64,000 bases of DNA, taken from contig NBBA01000001.1 in assembly GCA_002794785.1 (NCBI GenBank), positions 3,782,001 to 3,846,000 on the forward strand. Reading direction: 5' to 3'. The notes beneath the pieces were generated by a model that saw only the letters and a program-made list of their open reading frames with translations, made no database searches and was not told the origin of the DNA. Shown piece by piece: positions 44,901-56,418 of this stretch; positions within the stretch are counted from its first letter, which is position 1; every line of letters begins with the position of its first letter. Origin of the DNA: Coniferiporia sulphurascens. Its lineage: Eukaryota > Basidiomycota > Agaricomycetes > Hymenochaetales > Hymenochaetaceae. A program made the position numbers and the translations under genes.

Positions 44901-46859
44901 ATGGTCCGTGCCCACGTGAAACAGCCGGTGAGCACGTCGCACACGCGTTTTGTGCATCGGGGGGCGTGCACTGAGCTCACTCGGCCATTTCTTCTAGGTT
45001 GAGGAGAAGAAGACAGTAACCAAGAAAAGAACAGCAAATAAAAAACAGAAAGAGCAGCCGAGCGGTGTATGGCCCTGCAAGATCAACGGGTGCAACAAAG
45101 TATTTGCTCGCGAGGCGGATCTGAAGAGGCATCAGCGGACGACGAAGCTGCACATGCTACCTACCTCGCAGCCTGTGTGAGCTCCTAGGCATCCTCATAA
45201 GTATGCTTTACACGCATCGCTCATCCCTATTGGCAGCTTATGTCCGCAATGTGATGCAACCTTCACAAGAGTGAGAATTACGATTCTATCTCAACTTCCA
45301 GCTCGTTGATCTTTCATGCAGACCGACGCACTGAGACGTCACCAAAGGTCACGGTGCGCTCAAAAGCATGAATCCTCCTAGTGAGCTGATCCCGAGCTTT
45401 GCCTCAGACATAATGGAATTATCATCGACCCCATTGATCTTCCAAACAGCAACAACGCTGACGGCGATGGTGAAGGCTCTAGCGCGTCGGCCCCGCAAAG
45501 CAGAAGCGGAAGTCCGAGCTTAAGCAGGGGGAAACGGAATAGAGTTATGACCTCCGCAAACACCTCGATATCTGCGCCAGTACAAACAGTTATCGCTCGT
45601 CCGGATTTGTCGGGGCCATCGAGTGGTTCGCAGAGTTACTACAGGCAAAATACAATCAATCCAGGTTGGTTGCTACTTTCCTCCTGTTCTCGAATTATAC
45701 ATTATTTTCCTGTTTTTGCACCATTATTCCAGTTTTTGTTCCACCTCGAACACCGAATGGAGTTCTGGATCCTTCGAGCTACCAGACGACGCAAATACCG
45801 ACGTCAGCAGCCAGGTTTCACGCATGGGTTCCTAACCCTCCGTGGATCCACGAAAATCCGAACATGCCTCGTCCTCCCGGTCCAATTACTTTTGTCCATC
45901 CCCCTCCACCAGGATACTACGCTCCTGGTACCTATTATCGCGCGCCGAATGGGCAGCCTGCGATACCCATGCATTCCCTTCCCCACGGGGTTGTGACAAT
46001 GCAAGTCAACCCTGATCCCCCGCCTCAATCGGTTGCAAACCCTCCGTCGAACTCCACAGGCGATGTGGCTGGAGTCTCCAGCAAGACTTCCGCTGAATTA
46101 AATAGTAACATCGACCCTTCCTTGGAGGACAGTTCTGTTGTTATCAAGGAACCTCATGAGACGGAAGGAGTTGAGAAAGGAAAAGAGCCAGATGCAGTGA
46201 CTTTTGCGGATACCGGACTCAGTGTGGCCGTTCAAAAAGCCCTACGAGCCGTGTTGGCTATTGATCCGTCGCTTAATGCTGCCGTCGCTGCTGTTCACGC
46301 AGCCGTTCCCCAGACTATCTCCGAAGAACAAGGCTTGGTGAGCACTTACTCATAGATTTTTTAGCCTACCGCAAAGTATGACTGGGTTGGTCAAGACTTC
46401 CTTACCTGCAGATGCAAGCCCTTCTTCGACATCATCTAAAGCTACGGTAGCTTTAAGCCAGAGGTTAACGGGACAGCCGCCAGCAGCTGATACAAGTGAC
46501 GGCGCAGGCGACAAGGACAAGGATGCCGGGATGGATGTTGATGCCGACGGTGAAGCAGACCTGGACGGTGAAGGGCCTTTTCAAGAGGAAAGTATATTTC
46601 ATGTGTTTTGAGGGTCGGTGATTAACGCGTAGCACCCACCAACAGAACCCGTCTGAAGAGGCATTATCAGATAACGACCCATCACCGTTACCGGACGGTC
46701 AGTAACCCCCTCCCTTTGTTGTGCAAATGCCCTCGGCACTAAACTTTTTTCATTATACAGGTATAAAAGATTTAATAAACGAGGTCTGTACCGGATATTG
46801 AGTATTACTTGTAATTAACTCTTTTTTAGGATTCGCTTTCGTACGCACAACCTTCATGA
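44901..46859 (+). CDS. C2H2-type zinc-finger protein, putative transcription factor
   Basis: Exon 1 starts at 44901 (MVRAHVKQP), and an intron joins to a lysine-rich basic region (VEEKKTVTKKRTANKKQKEQ). Finger 1 reads WPCKINGCNKVFAREADLKR then HQRTTKLH, a C-X4-C-X12-H-X5-H finger. Finger 2 is split by introns and reads CPQCDATFTRTDALRRHQRS then RC, giving C-X2-C-X12-H-X4-C, so its last ligand is cysteine. The rest is low-complexity: a serine-rich part (GSPSLSRGKRNR), a Pro/Tyr-rich segment (VHPPPPGYYAPGTYYRAPNG), an alanine-rich helix (VQKALRAVLAIDPSLNAAVA) and an acidic stretch (DGAGDKDKDAGMDVDADGEA). It ends DSLSYAQPS with a stop at 46857-46859. The acidic region could be an activation domain; target genes unknown. 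Some splice joins near 45390 and 46340 are tentative. Confidence 0.75.
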
Positions 46860-47135
46860 CTATAGGACAACGAGGAGCTTTTACCGGGGCCTTCGCTCAT
46901 AATCTGTATCATCAACTTCCTTATAATCTCTATGTAATGTTATTGATCCATGTCGCTTTGATGCTCCTCCGTGGACAAACTGGTTCTGATGGCTCCTAAT
47001 TCCGGTGTCACTGTATGCTTAATACATATCTATGGGACTACAAGCTGTAGAGAGCTGGATAATGCAAGACGAAGCACCACTGTTGAGAGTGGGCTTGGTG
47101 GTAATACATTTTGTTGTGGCACATTTCCACTACGC
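46860..47135. terminator. Convergent 3' region (zinc-finger and adenosine kinase genes)
   Basis: Two stop codons face each other across 276 AT-rich bases that must hold both 3' UTRs. Confidence 0.4.
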
Positions 47136-48469
47136 TCACAAGATCTGGACCTTTGGCCACTTGTACTGCGGACCAACCTTTGCATACTTTTGTCAGGATT
47201 CTTTCAAGTGTTTATTGAAAAATAAAACATACCAGCTGAACGCACATGGCGCCCATCTTGTGTCCCACCTCCACAGCTTCATCGATCGACATACCGGAGA
47301 CAAGCGCCCCGAGGACGCCACCAGAGAACGCATCTCCTGCGCCGTTCGTGTCGACGATTTCCTCATCCTTGAGCGCATGCACGGGGTGGATTTTCGCCTC
47401 CGCACCATCGGCGGCGCTCACGACTATTGTGCTCTCTGGGCCCTGCGTGATGATCACTGTACGCGGACGCGATAGGTTCGACTTTGGCGTAAGTGCGAGC
47501 GCCCGGGCCACTGCGGAGAGGTCCTTTTTGTCGGGTTGGCCGGATGCTTTGGCCCATGCTTCAGCTTCGCTCTCATTTCCGATGACGATGTCACAGTATG
47601 GAAGAACCTGTTCGAGTTGAACCTTGAAGAATTGGGGAATGAAGGGTGCGGATAGGTTTAAGACGAACACCTGGAAGAGGGGGGTACGTTCAGCGCACGA
47701 AAAGTATAAATATAGTCTGGAGTGTGAAATTTCGCACTTTTCCGGCCTCCGAAGCCTTCTTTGCAAGGTATGTAACGCTCTCCACCCCGTGTGTTAAGAA
47801 AAAGCCCTCAACATAGAAGAACTTCGCCGCCTCTACCAATGGCGCGACTTCTGGTGACTGCAGATGCGACAACTCGAATTTTTCAGCCGATCGTAAGGTG
47901 GTAACGAGGGACCTTGAATTGTAACTTTCCGTTAGATAATAACCAAAGAAACCAAGAACGGCACTCTACCGATGGTGGCCAGTAATAACGACCGCGCACG
48001 CTCCTGTCTTCTCCCCTTTCTTCACCAGATAGCTGTCGGTCAATCCCTCCCTCTTATTCGCTGCCCTCAATTGCTCCGCGAGATCATCATCGCCTACGCA
48101 GCCAGTGTATACAACGGAGTTGGGGGGAAGAATGTACTACAATCACAGACGATCAGCGAGCCCCGACAAAACAAGCGAGATAGATACTGACAGCGGCTCC
48201 GCGCGCTGCATTCTGAGACGCACCACCTGCGACGTATGTAGGCTTGTAATTTTGTACGAGCTCGTCATATCTAGCGAAGTTGTGATTGTGAGTTTATTGT
48301 AAACTTCAAAAAGCCCAGGTAGACACGCATACATTCCGGCATGTTCATCACCAGCCAGGATGGCATCGTTGGCATTCAGCTTGTACTTCTCTAGCAGGCT
48401 CTCACCGTTGGTGACCTGCATATCTAACAGGGGGTTTCCAATGCAGAAAAGCAAGAACGTCTGGGCCAT
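47136..48469 (-). CDS. ADO1: Adenosine kinase (PfkB/ribokinase family)
   Basis: It phosphorylates adenosine to AMP and supports the methyl cycle by removing adenosine. The start at 48469 gives MAQTFLLFCIGNPLLDMQVT, the family N-terminus, then LLEKYKLNANDAILAGDEH. Later exons read FELSHLQSPEVAPLVEAAKF, YVEGFFLTHGVESV, VFVLNLSAPFIPQFFKVQLE and DIVIGNESEAEAWAKASGQP. PfkB signature 2 with the catalytic aspartate is DTNGAGDAFSGGVLGALVSG. The last exon gives GPQYKWPKVQIL before a stop at 47136-47138. About five short introns. It is tandem with the RNA-dependent RNA polymerase gene, 297 bp downstream of its stop. Confidence 0.94.
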
Positions 48470-48766
48470 ATTGGGAAGATTGCAGAGAGGTAGGGGTTGA
48501 TAGTTAAGAAGTTTGCGATGTGGTCGACTCGCGTTCTGCCGCCTCGCCGATCATCTGTCGATCACAATCTCTCCGAGACTGTGACGGTCACACACCCCGG
48601 ATCTGTCAGCGCGAAATCATAATATTAGCGCGTCCTACTTTAATAGGTTAGCACTCCAGTAAGGGTACTGACACTAGGAAAGGGCAACTATACTACAGTG
48701 TGACGAAACATGCATAAAACAAGTATTAAGTGTACACGGGACAATTCACGGATTGTTTTACAATTA
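48470..48766. other. Intergenic, adenosine kinase promoter
   Basis: This tandem spacer holds the RdRP 3' UTR and the adenosine kinase promoter. Nothing else is recognisable. Confidence 0.4.
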
Positions 48767-51700
48767 CTACAGGTCATCAAACCGTGCGGACGATTTGAGA
48801 AGGTTGGCATGCAACACGGTGTAATCAGCGAACTCCCTTGTAGCCGAAACAACACCCTCCTTCTTCGCCTTGAGTGCGCACAGCGTCTCATGAGCGACGG
48901 CGAATGGGAACTCTGTCGCAAGCTTCCGGCTCGGCTTAGAAGATGCATATTGGTATGCATAAGACGCCATGGCGTGTTTTGCCATTTCTGGAGGTATGAA
49001 CGACGCCACGTGTAATGTTCCCTCATCGAACCTAGCGATGAACTCGTGCTTGACGGCTGCTAGCGACCTCGATCTTGTAATGCTCGATGTCGTAGATACC
49101 GCGCTATCGGAGGAAAAGGCGCGGCTAGTCTTCTTCGGCGACCGGGACTTCCCATGATGATCTCCTACGCCCACAATATACTCGTCGCAGAGCTTCTCGA
49201 CAAAGGTCTCCATTTTGCGTATGTCATCCGAAAATCCTGAGAATCCGGCCACATCTTTCATACGTGTCGCCCACGATTTTGTGTCGTTCCAATATTTTAC
49301 GAGTTCCGGGTCTTTCCAATTCCAATGCTCCGCCTGTTCGCACAATTTCTCGTAGTCCACAAGGGCTGCTTTATGAAGGGCCTCGCCACTGCGCTTCAGC
49401 GAGTCTAGAACGAATGGACCCAGTTCTTTAGGCCGAGATCGACGGGTCGAATTATAACCACTCATGAGAAGACGCTGTTGTTCGTCGCTCTTCTGCATGC
49501 TCTGAGGACGTGGAATGTTCCATTCTTTTGCATCTTTTTGGAACACATCGGTTTTGACACGCAATCCCGTTTTGCTTGCGTCCAGACACGTCGTGAACCT
49601 ATAAAAAAAATCCAGACTCAACTAAAAATCAGGCAGACTCAAGCGATTCTCACATATACGCGAGCCGGACGGCTTCTGGCTATCATAACCCAAGTAATAA
49701 ACGGCGTTGTCGTGGAACATTGAGTACATGCCAACCTTGCTGTCGGACAGACCAAGAAGGAGCTTCTTGTAGAGTTCGCGCTCCCTCGTTGGAACAGGCA
49801 TGTCCTCGACCCTTGAGAGAAACGAGGAAACTTTCTCGATCTCTCTCTCGAACCTGTCGCGGAGATCTTCGGGTGCATCAACTACTCGGGAATTCGTAAA
49901 GCCATTGACTATTAAAGGTTCCGCGATAACTGTGACAGTATCTTTTCGTACAGATATTAGTTTATTCGGACAGCAACTGATGAGGTACTCACCGCCATCA
50001 TAATCTCAGAGAGGCCATAATTAATGGAATAAGTAAATCAAATCAAATCATAAAGATAGGCGTTATCTTACCTCCACCACCGAGGTAGCCTTGAAGTCAT
50101 GAATTAGTATCCCCCCCTCACTAGAGTCATTAAAGTAATGAGTGGCGTACTTGCTAAAGACCGCTTTCCCTTGATCGAAAATACGATAACATCCGTATAT
50201 GATAAAAGCTTGTCATGACTGACTGCTGTGACCTAAGGGGGCGTTTGTGTATGGTCTCCTTAATAAGAGTGCTCCACACACCTTCCGAACATCTGACGCT
50301 ACCCCGGTTGGATTGCGTGTCACCTACATAGTTTGGTCAATACAGTATAATGGGTCATCAGATAACGAGCCTACGAGAACGGGTCCGAGGAATGTATGGG
50401 GATCAACTGAGGTTGTCGGATCTCCAATGCATTTCGTGCTACGGAAAAATATCTCCCCTTCCTCTAGGACACCATATGGGTCTGTCCCGAAAAGGTTGTC
50501 TATACGAGCCAGGAGAGTCTCGAGAATGACACGCACCTGGGACAATAAAAGCTTCCGCAGAGACATCAACGGTTATATGAAACTGCTCCAAAGAAACCTC
50601 AATTACGTTCTTGATGATTTGTCTCAGGTTCGTCCGCAGCAGGGAGCTCTGAAGGGGAGTGAAACCAGCTTGCAGCATCTCTCGTGTAGATTCGTAAAGC
50701 TTCGTAGGGCAACCGCTAGAAACGTCCCGCTCCACCAAACCTGAGGTGATATCGGTTTCTTCACCATCTCCGTCGGCACCTTCCCGTTCATCACGTACAA
50801 AACCAAACAAGCGCGCTTCGTTCCCGGCGAGACGACTAAGGCGAGAGCCCATGATCCCCCCTACATTCTCTACAGCCTTAGCAAGGTGTGTCCGTGCGTT
50901 TGGTCCATCCCAAGTGGCTAAGGCCCCAATCTCTTTCTTTAAACCAATTTCCAGTAGCTGTTCGAAGACCTTGTCCTTCACGCCGTTATGCGACATGTTC
51001 TGAATAGTTTGCATGTACAAACTGCTTGGAACAGTTAATCTCTGAATGCGTACAAGATCGAAGATGAGGTGAGACCGCCCCCACTCGCTTGTAGGAGGAT
51101 GTTTGACTTTGATCTGTGAATCACGAATCCAGATTTTTGGTGGCTCATCGAGACTACGGTGCTTCGGGTCGGGATGAAGAAGCCAAAGTCCCTTTGCACC
51201 AGCGATTCGTCCCTGAACGGCAGTCGGGCAGTTTGCATTTACAGCTTTTGCAATTTGCACCAAAGCAGACTGATTCATAAATCCACATCCATCCGTCATC
51301 ATCGTTTCCGTTCGATCCTCTTCACCTTCCGCATCTGTAAATCATAAGTGAGATAGCTGTTCCATCGTACGCCTTCTATGTAGGGACGCACAAATATCTG
51401 GGATATTGAGATATATATTCTGCGGTTCGAATTTGAGCACAGGTCTTGATGTCGATAATGACAGAGCCCATCGCGTTGCCCATTTCGATATCGGCTACAT
51501 TTCAATGAGTTCGTGACGCCAAACAAGTAAGACGCTGGGACGAACTTGTTCAGAGTTGCCTTCCAGTGAATTGTGCCAGCGTATAAAAAGATCGAATGAT
51601 TGTCGGAAATGGTCCCCCAGCTCCCGCACGGCTCGCCTCTCGAAGTCCTCGTCAATCTCCACTAGGTACACTTTATCCTCTTTAGGATGAAACGGACAAA

Positions 51701-53528
51701 ACACACGTCCACAAAGGACAAATCTCCGCGCGAGGAAATCAATCATTTCGTCCTTGAGTTTGTATTTGATGTCCTTCTCAATTTTTAGCTGTAAAATTGA
51801 AAGGGATGTGGCGTATCGAGTGGCCCGGTTAGATTTTCCGTATCCGAAACTGTCAAGGCTGACTGAGAAAGGTTGCCTCTGTTCCTTTGAGTTCTTGTTT
51901 ATGCTCATTCGGGCGTTTAGCTGAATGCGACCACCGAACCAATTGTCTTCGCCGTTCCATGGGCCCATAAGCCCAAGACCCCGCTCGCGACCCTCCATAA
52001 GCGCAAGGTGCTCGCGATCGAGCTCGGTGCTATAAAAATAAGGTCAGATCGTTGACAATAGCTAATGCTAGAACAAACTTACTAGATGGCTTGCCGAGAA
52101 GTCAAGACGGCCGGACTGAGAGTCTGCCTTGGCCATGCAGTTCCGACAACATCAGCCACTTTTCCGGCTTTCTCCGCGTTCGAACCTTTCAGCTGCAAGA
52201 CCTTTTCCTCAGTAACATCGCTCCATGTCCACCACTGCTGTGTAACACCACGGGCGATCTCAAACTGGATGCCTTTGTGGATACAGTGCTTGTCGAGCAA
52301 CGCCTGGGCCTGCTTATCATGTGCGATGATAATTGGCTCCGAGTCTGGGGAGAAATTCTTAACAGGCGAATTAGTAGAGGGAATGCTGATATCTGGGAAT
52401 TTTGATTGCACAATTCCATTAGTCGTTACAGCGGAGGTGCCGGTCACAGCTGAACTATGGCCAGGATTACGTGGGTTGCGTTGAATAGGACGTGACTTCT
52501 TAGATTCTCTAGCGTGCGAAGCAGTGACAGTGAGAGACGTTGGACTTTCTACCACAAGTCCCTGCAAGAAAAGGTCCGATTTAGGAGCGGCTGTGTGTAG
52601 ATGAGTGTTAATTGCCGGTAGAGGGGGTCGGCGGCATTCGCCATCGAAGCTGTCAGTCCTCTTGCGACGCCTAGGGCTTTCCGGAAACGAATCTGAACAA
52701 ACGGACGTTATCGCAGTAGACACCGTAATGGCTGATGAAAATGAGGATCCAGAGGACCCTGAGCCCGACGTGGTTGAAGACTGTTTGTTCGCGGTCTGGG
52801 TATCAGGCACTACAAAGTTGCAACGAATGTCGGGAGAATTAAGCTTCAAAATTAAAAATCACTAACTCGTCTCAACTGGCAGGTTAAGGGGACAAAGAGC
52901 AGGATAAAATGGAAGAAATTAATGTGATAGTTCGTATTAGAGAATATGCTGTAGCGTACCCTCCTGTTCGTCACACTGCATAGCCAGATCTTCAAATTCT
53001 TCGTCACCTTCCCAGTAAGAGACCTACACGCGAATAAGGTAAGTCACAGTAGAAGAGGTCATTTGTAAAGGTCGACATGCTTGACTGGAAGCCATCGAAA
53101 CTCTCGAGACCTTCACCGTCGACGGCTGGGAATTACTTGTGCGCTGAGGCGTCTTAGCAGGTGTGGTCGTGCCCTTTCTCTTGTTCTCTCCCACTACAAA
53201 CGTTCGCTCAATAAAAAAGGAAGGGTGATAAGGAAAGCTGGACTCACCTTGTAATTCCGTTGTGTCGACGCTTTTCTCTGCCATTATCCTATCTGCTTTC
53301 TTAGGCGACCTCCTTGTTGTTGTAAACAGCCTTTCTTTTCTCGGTGAAAATAAACCATCCGACTGTGGACCTTTGAGGGGTTCTTCAGTGCGCAGATGTC
53401 GACAAGATTGTGCGGTGCTTACTGCGTCCCCCGACACTATTGCCAATGCTTTGAGAGTTTGTCGACTTGAGAAGCTCGTCATTCCTCATTCCCGATGAGA
53501 AAATATCTTCCACTAAGGTAGGCGACAT
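48767..53528 (-). CDS. Cellular RNA-dependent RNA polymerase (RNA silencing)
   Basis: Such enzymes copy aberrant single-stranded RNA into double-stranded RNA for Dicer. The best start is 53528 (MSPTLVEDIFSSGMRNDELL); 53482 is an alternative. The N-terminal half is disordered and Ser/Pro-rich. The core begins near 52300 (IHKGIQFEIARGVTQQWWTW) and contains WNGEDNWFGGRIQLNARMSI, the block MTDGCGFMNQSALVQIAKAV, QGRIAGAKGLWLLHPDPKHR, SGRVERDV-like text, and PYGVLEEGEIFFRSTKCIGD. The catalytic DxDGD box reads DYDGD and is assembled from three exons, the middle one only 12 nt (49993-50004). After it come VIAEPLIVNGFTNSRVVDAP, YSMFHDNAVYYLGYDSQKPS and CLDASKTGLRVKTDVFQKDA. The end is LLKSSARFDDL, stop at 48767-48769. 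All core blocks are intact. Confidence 0.92.
49993..50004 (-). other. 12-nt micro-exon carrying the RdRP catalytic motif
   Basis: The preceding exon ends YLGGG plus one base at 50072, followed by GTAAG. The next AG lies at 50005-50006 and the following GTGAG begins at 49992, leaving only 12 bases. Splicing to 49941 gives GGGDYDGDTVTV in frame. Reading through either intron hits stops, and no other AG lies in the first intron. Confidence 0.8.
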
Positions 53529-53902
53529 GTCGAACGCGAGTGGAAAAGATAAGCCAATGTGAAGCCAATTGCCTGAATGTCCGGTGGAGATCAAGGTTCG
53601 CAAGCGAGTATACTAGAAAATGCAAGACAAGGACACAGACAGAGGGAGCTAGGTGTCGCTAGGTGTCGCGTCTTATATATGAGCACGGAGCTCAGTAGAC
53701 AGGCCGATTAAAGATACATCGGGTATCGCAGTCGAGTGTACTACTAGCGCAGTCGCTTGAATGATGTAGTACCCGAGGACTCTTGTGTACGCGTTATTTG
53801 TACACATTCCGCATTTGGAACAGCAGTTTGAGTATTCACTCTAACCTTAGGTCTTCCTTGCTTACGCAGTCCTGGGCTTCGATGTGAACGCAGCTGTCAT
53901 TG
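53529..53902. promoter_or_regulatory. Divergent promoter region (RdRP / RCC1-repeat gene)
   Basis: The 374 bases between divergent starts must contain both promoters. A ten-base direct duplication (CTAGGTGTCG twice) lies at about 53649-53668. Confidence 0.45.
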
Positions 53903-55174
53903 ATGGGACTCGTTGTGCTTTCGGCCGGGTCTAACGCTCGCGGGCAGCTCGCTCAAGGGACCGAGGAAGACAGTTATAGCTTCCACCAGTGCTCGTTCCT
54001 GGGGGTGGGTAGTGAATGGCCGTGCGGAAGCAAAGTCCTGTCCATCGCAGCTGGCGCAAACCACACTCTCCTTCTGCTGCGCTCATTGGAGGGGGAAGCG
54101 CAGCTCTGGGGCTGCGGTGACGGGCGCAGAGGTCAGCTTGGCTCGCACAACTCCGAAATATCTACCGTGTTCCAACGGTTGTCTTTCGATTGTGACGACC
54201 AATATACAAACGGCAAGATAATATCTATCGCAGCGGCCTGGGAGACGTCGTTCGTCGTTTTCTCCCGTCCCGAAGGGGATGTTCTGCTGTCTACAGGAGG
54301 TGACGATTTTGGAGATATGGGTGTCGGTGGTCTCTCAGATGGACGGAAAGAAACGGGTATCTGGCAGCCAGTGAGGTTCAATCACGTAATTCCCGAAAAT
54401 GCAACAGGCGTCCGAATTTTGCAATTGAAATCGGGGCCACACAGCATCGTTGTGCATCTGCAGTTCAACCTTAACGCCCATGCAAAAGCAGAAGTTTTTG
54501 CGGGCTGGGGAGCTGCGCGCCATGGACAGCTTGGGGGCCCAACGGCGGATAGTTTACCGAAGAAGCAAAAGTCCTTTGTTACATCCCCTCGCAAAATAGA
54601 TTTGAAGTCCGATGCTTTCGGGTTCGCCGTCGGTAGCCAGCATTCAGTGTTTTTAGCTCAAGACGGTTCGATTTCCGCTTTTGGTTCAAACAAAAAGAAC
54701 CAGATTTCCGGCCTCGCGTCTGCTCATGACATCGTTGAAGTGGGTGCAACTTGGAACAGCACATATCTTGTCCAAAAGAACAGTGAAGGCTGCGGTGGAG
54801 GCTGGTCCATTTTAACTACGGACAACTCCGAGAGCCAGCCACCACAGCGCTCGGAACCTGACGGCGCCTCTCCGCAGCTGCACTGTAATAGCTTCCCCAG
54901 TGATATACAAGGAGCCGAGCTTTTAGCACTGGCGTGCGGAAGTGAGCACGTCCTTGTCTCGCTGCGCAAGACAGATCCAGAACAGGCTGGTAGCGTCCGT
55001 ACGGAAGTCTATGGTTGGGGATGGAACGAACATGGCAACCTTGGGCTTGGTCACACAAATGACATACACGTGCCTTTAAGAGTTTGGCCTGATAGCAACA
55101 ACTTGCATGTTGGAAAGGTGGCTGGCGTGTGGGGTGGTTGTGCAACGAGTTGGATAGCCATCGAGACCGAATAG
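53903..55174 (+). CDS. RCC1-repeat beta-propeller protein (ATS1-like)
   Basis: This is a single-exon protein of 423 residues. The ATG at 53903 reads MGLVVLSAGSNARGQLAQGT. RCC1-type blades recur: LWGCGDGRRGQLGSHNS, DVLLSTGGDDFGDMGVGG, EVFAGWGAARHGQLGGPT, ISAFGSNKKNQISGLA and YGWGWNEHGNLGLGHTNDIH, with companion strands such as SIAAGANHTLLLLRS, FAVGSQHSVFLAQDG and LALACGSEHVLVSLR. The layout of a single propeller without extra domains fits the Ats1/SERGEF-like group rather than the nuclear Ran exchange factor. It could act with tubulin or wobble-uridine modification as Ats1 does in yeast, but that is inference from family. It lacks introns, unlike its neighbours. Confidence 0.85.
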   Translation: MGLVVLSAGSNARGQLAQGTEEDSYSFHQCSFLGVGSEWPCGSKVLSIAAGANHTLLLLRSLEGEAQLWGCGDGRRGQLGSHNSEISTVFQRLSFDCDDQYTNGKIISIAAAWETSFVVFSRPEGDVLLSTGGDDFGDMGVGGLSDGRKETGIWQPVRFNHVIPENATGVRILQLKSGPHSIVVHLQFNLNAHAKAEVFAGWGAARHGQLGGPTADSLPKKQKSFVTSPRKIDLKSDAFGFAVGSQHSVFLAQDGSISAFGSNKKNQISGLASAHDIVEVGATWNSTYLVQKNSEGCGGGWSILTTDNSESQPPQRSEPDGASPQLHCNSFPSDIQGAELLALACGSEHVLVSLRKTDPEQAGSVRTEVYGWGWNEHGNLGLGHTNDIHVPLRVWPDSNNLHVGKVAGVWGGCATSWIAIETE

Positions 55175-55687
55175 TCATTAATAGGCCTGCATTTTTAATT
55201 GCTTGTCTCTAAGTCCTTCACTAAGCGTTTCTGTAACTGCGCTCAGTACTACACAGTACTTTCGTAACACTGCCATTGATTAATGTTGTGTCTAAACGCG
55301 ACCGGACAATATAAGAATATAATTAGTACTGCGCCGCGCGTCCTCATGGACACCCTGGCATGTACCAGCCACAAGGAACAGAGCGCCTACCAGTCAACGT
55401 AGGAAAACAAGTACTGCTTGTATGCGTAGACCACGGGCAGAGACTGCGGTCCCTGCCCTCAGGGATTTTTTATGAACTAAAACTTCCGCATTACTACCTG
55501 AACGCGACTAATGTATACTTTACTGCTAACGATACTATCTTGTTTATGCTAGCTAATAGGGTAAAAGCACTGCGTGTACGGAACCTGAGCAAAGTAGACA
55601 TAATGATATGACGGTACGATTACCAATAACCCGAAAGAATACGTTTGGTTAACCGTCCTAACATGACTGGGGTAGACATGATGATGG
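55175..55687. other. Intergenic between convergent RCC1-like and Swi5-like genes
   Basis: 513 AT-rich bases with both 3' UTRs. An 83-codon ORF at 55360-55611 starts with ATG but shows no family resemblance, and I do not call it. Confidence 0.4.
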
Positions 55688-56079
55688 CTAGTCGTCTGCG
55701 GAAAGTCCGTAATCGTCATGAAGCTGCTTAACAGTCATTTCTTTGTGGACGGCAAGCTAATCGACACGCTCAACTTCCACCAAAACCAACAGCAAACCAA
55801 CTTACCTTTCCTATAATGAGCTAGTTAAACAAGGTCAGTATGACATCACGGTAACTCCTTGAAGAAAACATACTTGAGCCGCATCCTTCGCCTCATTGTA
55901 GTCATGCAGCAGTTTTATATGTTTGTTAACTATCTGTTCCGCGTCTTCTTCGCTGTAGTCCGGGGTGATGTTAAAGAACGCGCCATAATTTGGATGGATG
56001 TGGTCTACCCAATTGTCTTTTGGAGGCGGTCAATTTCAGCTTGGAGAGCAGCCAAACGAGCGTCCTCGCCCTGCGACAT
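55688..56079 (-). CDS. Swi5/Sae3-type recombination mediator subunit
   Basis: Swi5 with Sfr1 (Sae3 with Mei5) stabilises Rad51/Dmc1 filaments. Four exons were deduced: 56009-56079, 55874-55952, 55806-55820 and 55688-55756. They encode a 77-residue protein starting MSQGEDARLAALQAEIDRLQ, continuing KTIGEEDAEQIVNKHIKLLH, DYNEAKDAAQLIIGKLAVHK and ending EMTVKQLHDDYGLSADD. The block HIKLLHDYNEAKDAAQxLIG is the Swi5 signature, and the small all-helical length is right. Introns are 56, 53 and 49 nt with GT-AG ends, and exon 3 is only 15 nt. The gene is easily missed because no exon is long. Confidence 0.85.
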
Positions 56080-56418
56080 GCATAACTTCATGGTCTGCCA
56101 GTAATCTTAAGCAGAGAACTGAGGGAGCAAACACTTACGGGTACGGGAGAGGAGTGCATTGAATGTTGATTACTACCGGCAGTCCACTGGCAAGTGTGGG
56201 TACATATTAGGAACCAGCGGCGCTCATGCGTATTCTTTGTTTCTGTTGACACGCCACGCCGGACATTAACAAAAGTATCTTGGTATCTCAAAATTGCTAC
56301 AGAGTTCACATTGAAAGTACATAAATAGCGAGATAATACCGGTGAATGCTAAAGGAGCCGAGAATATGCAAGTACGAATTATATGAGAGAGAAAAGGCAT
56401 GCTTTTGGTAAAAATGGG
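56080..56418. other. Intergenic, Swi5-like promoter
   Basis: Spacer between two minus-strand genes, including the Swi5-like promoter and the 3' UTR of the coiled-coil gene. No other feature is seen. Confidence 0.4.

Noticed and set aside
55360..55611. 83-codon ORF between RCC1-like and Swi5-like genes
   Set aside because: No similarity to a known family; AT-rich spacer; could be chance.
46859..56079. Possible functional cluster of adenosine kinase, RdRP, RCC1-like protein and Swi5
   Set aside because: The genes lie in mixed orientations with separate promoters and belong to unrelated pathways; nothing supports a coordinated system.
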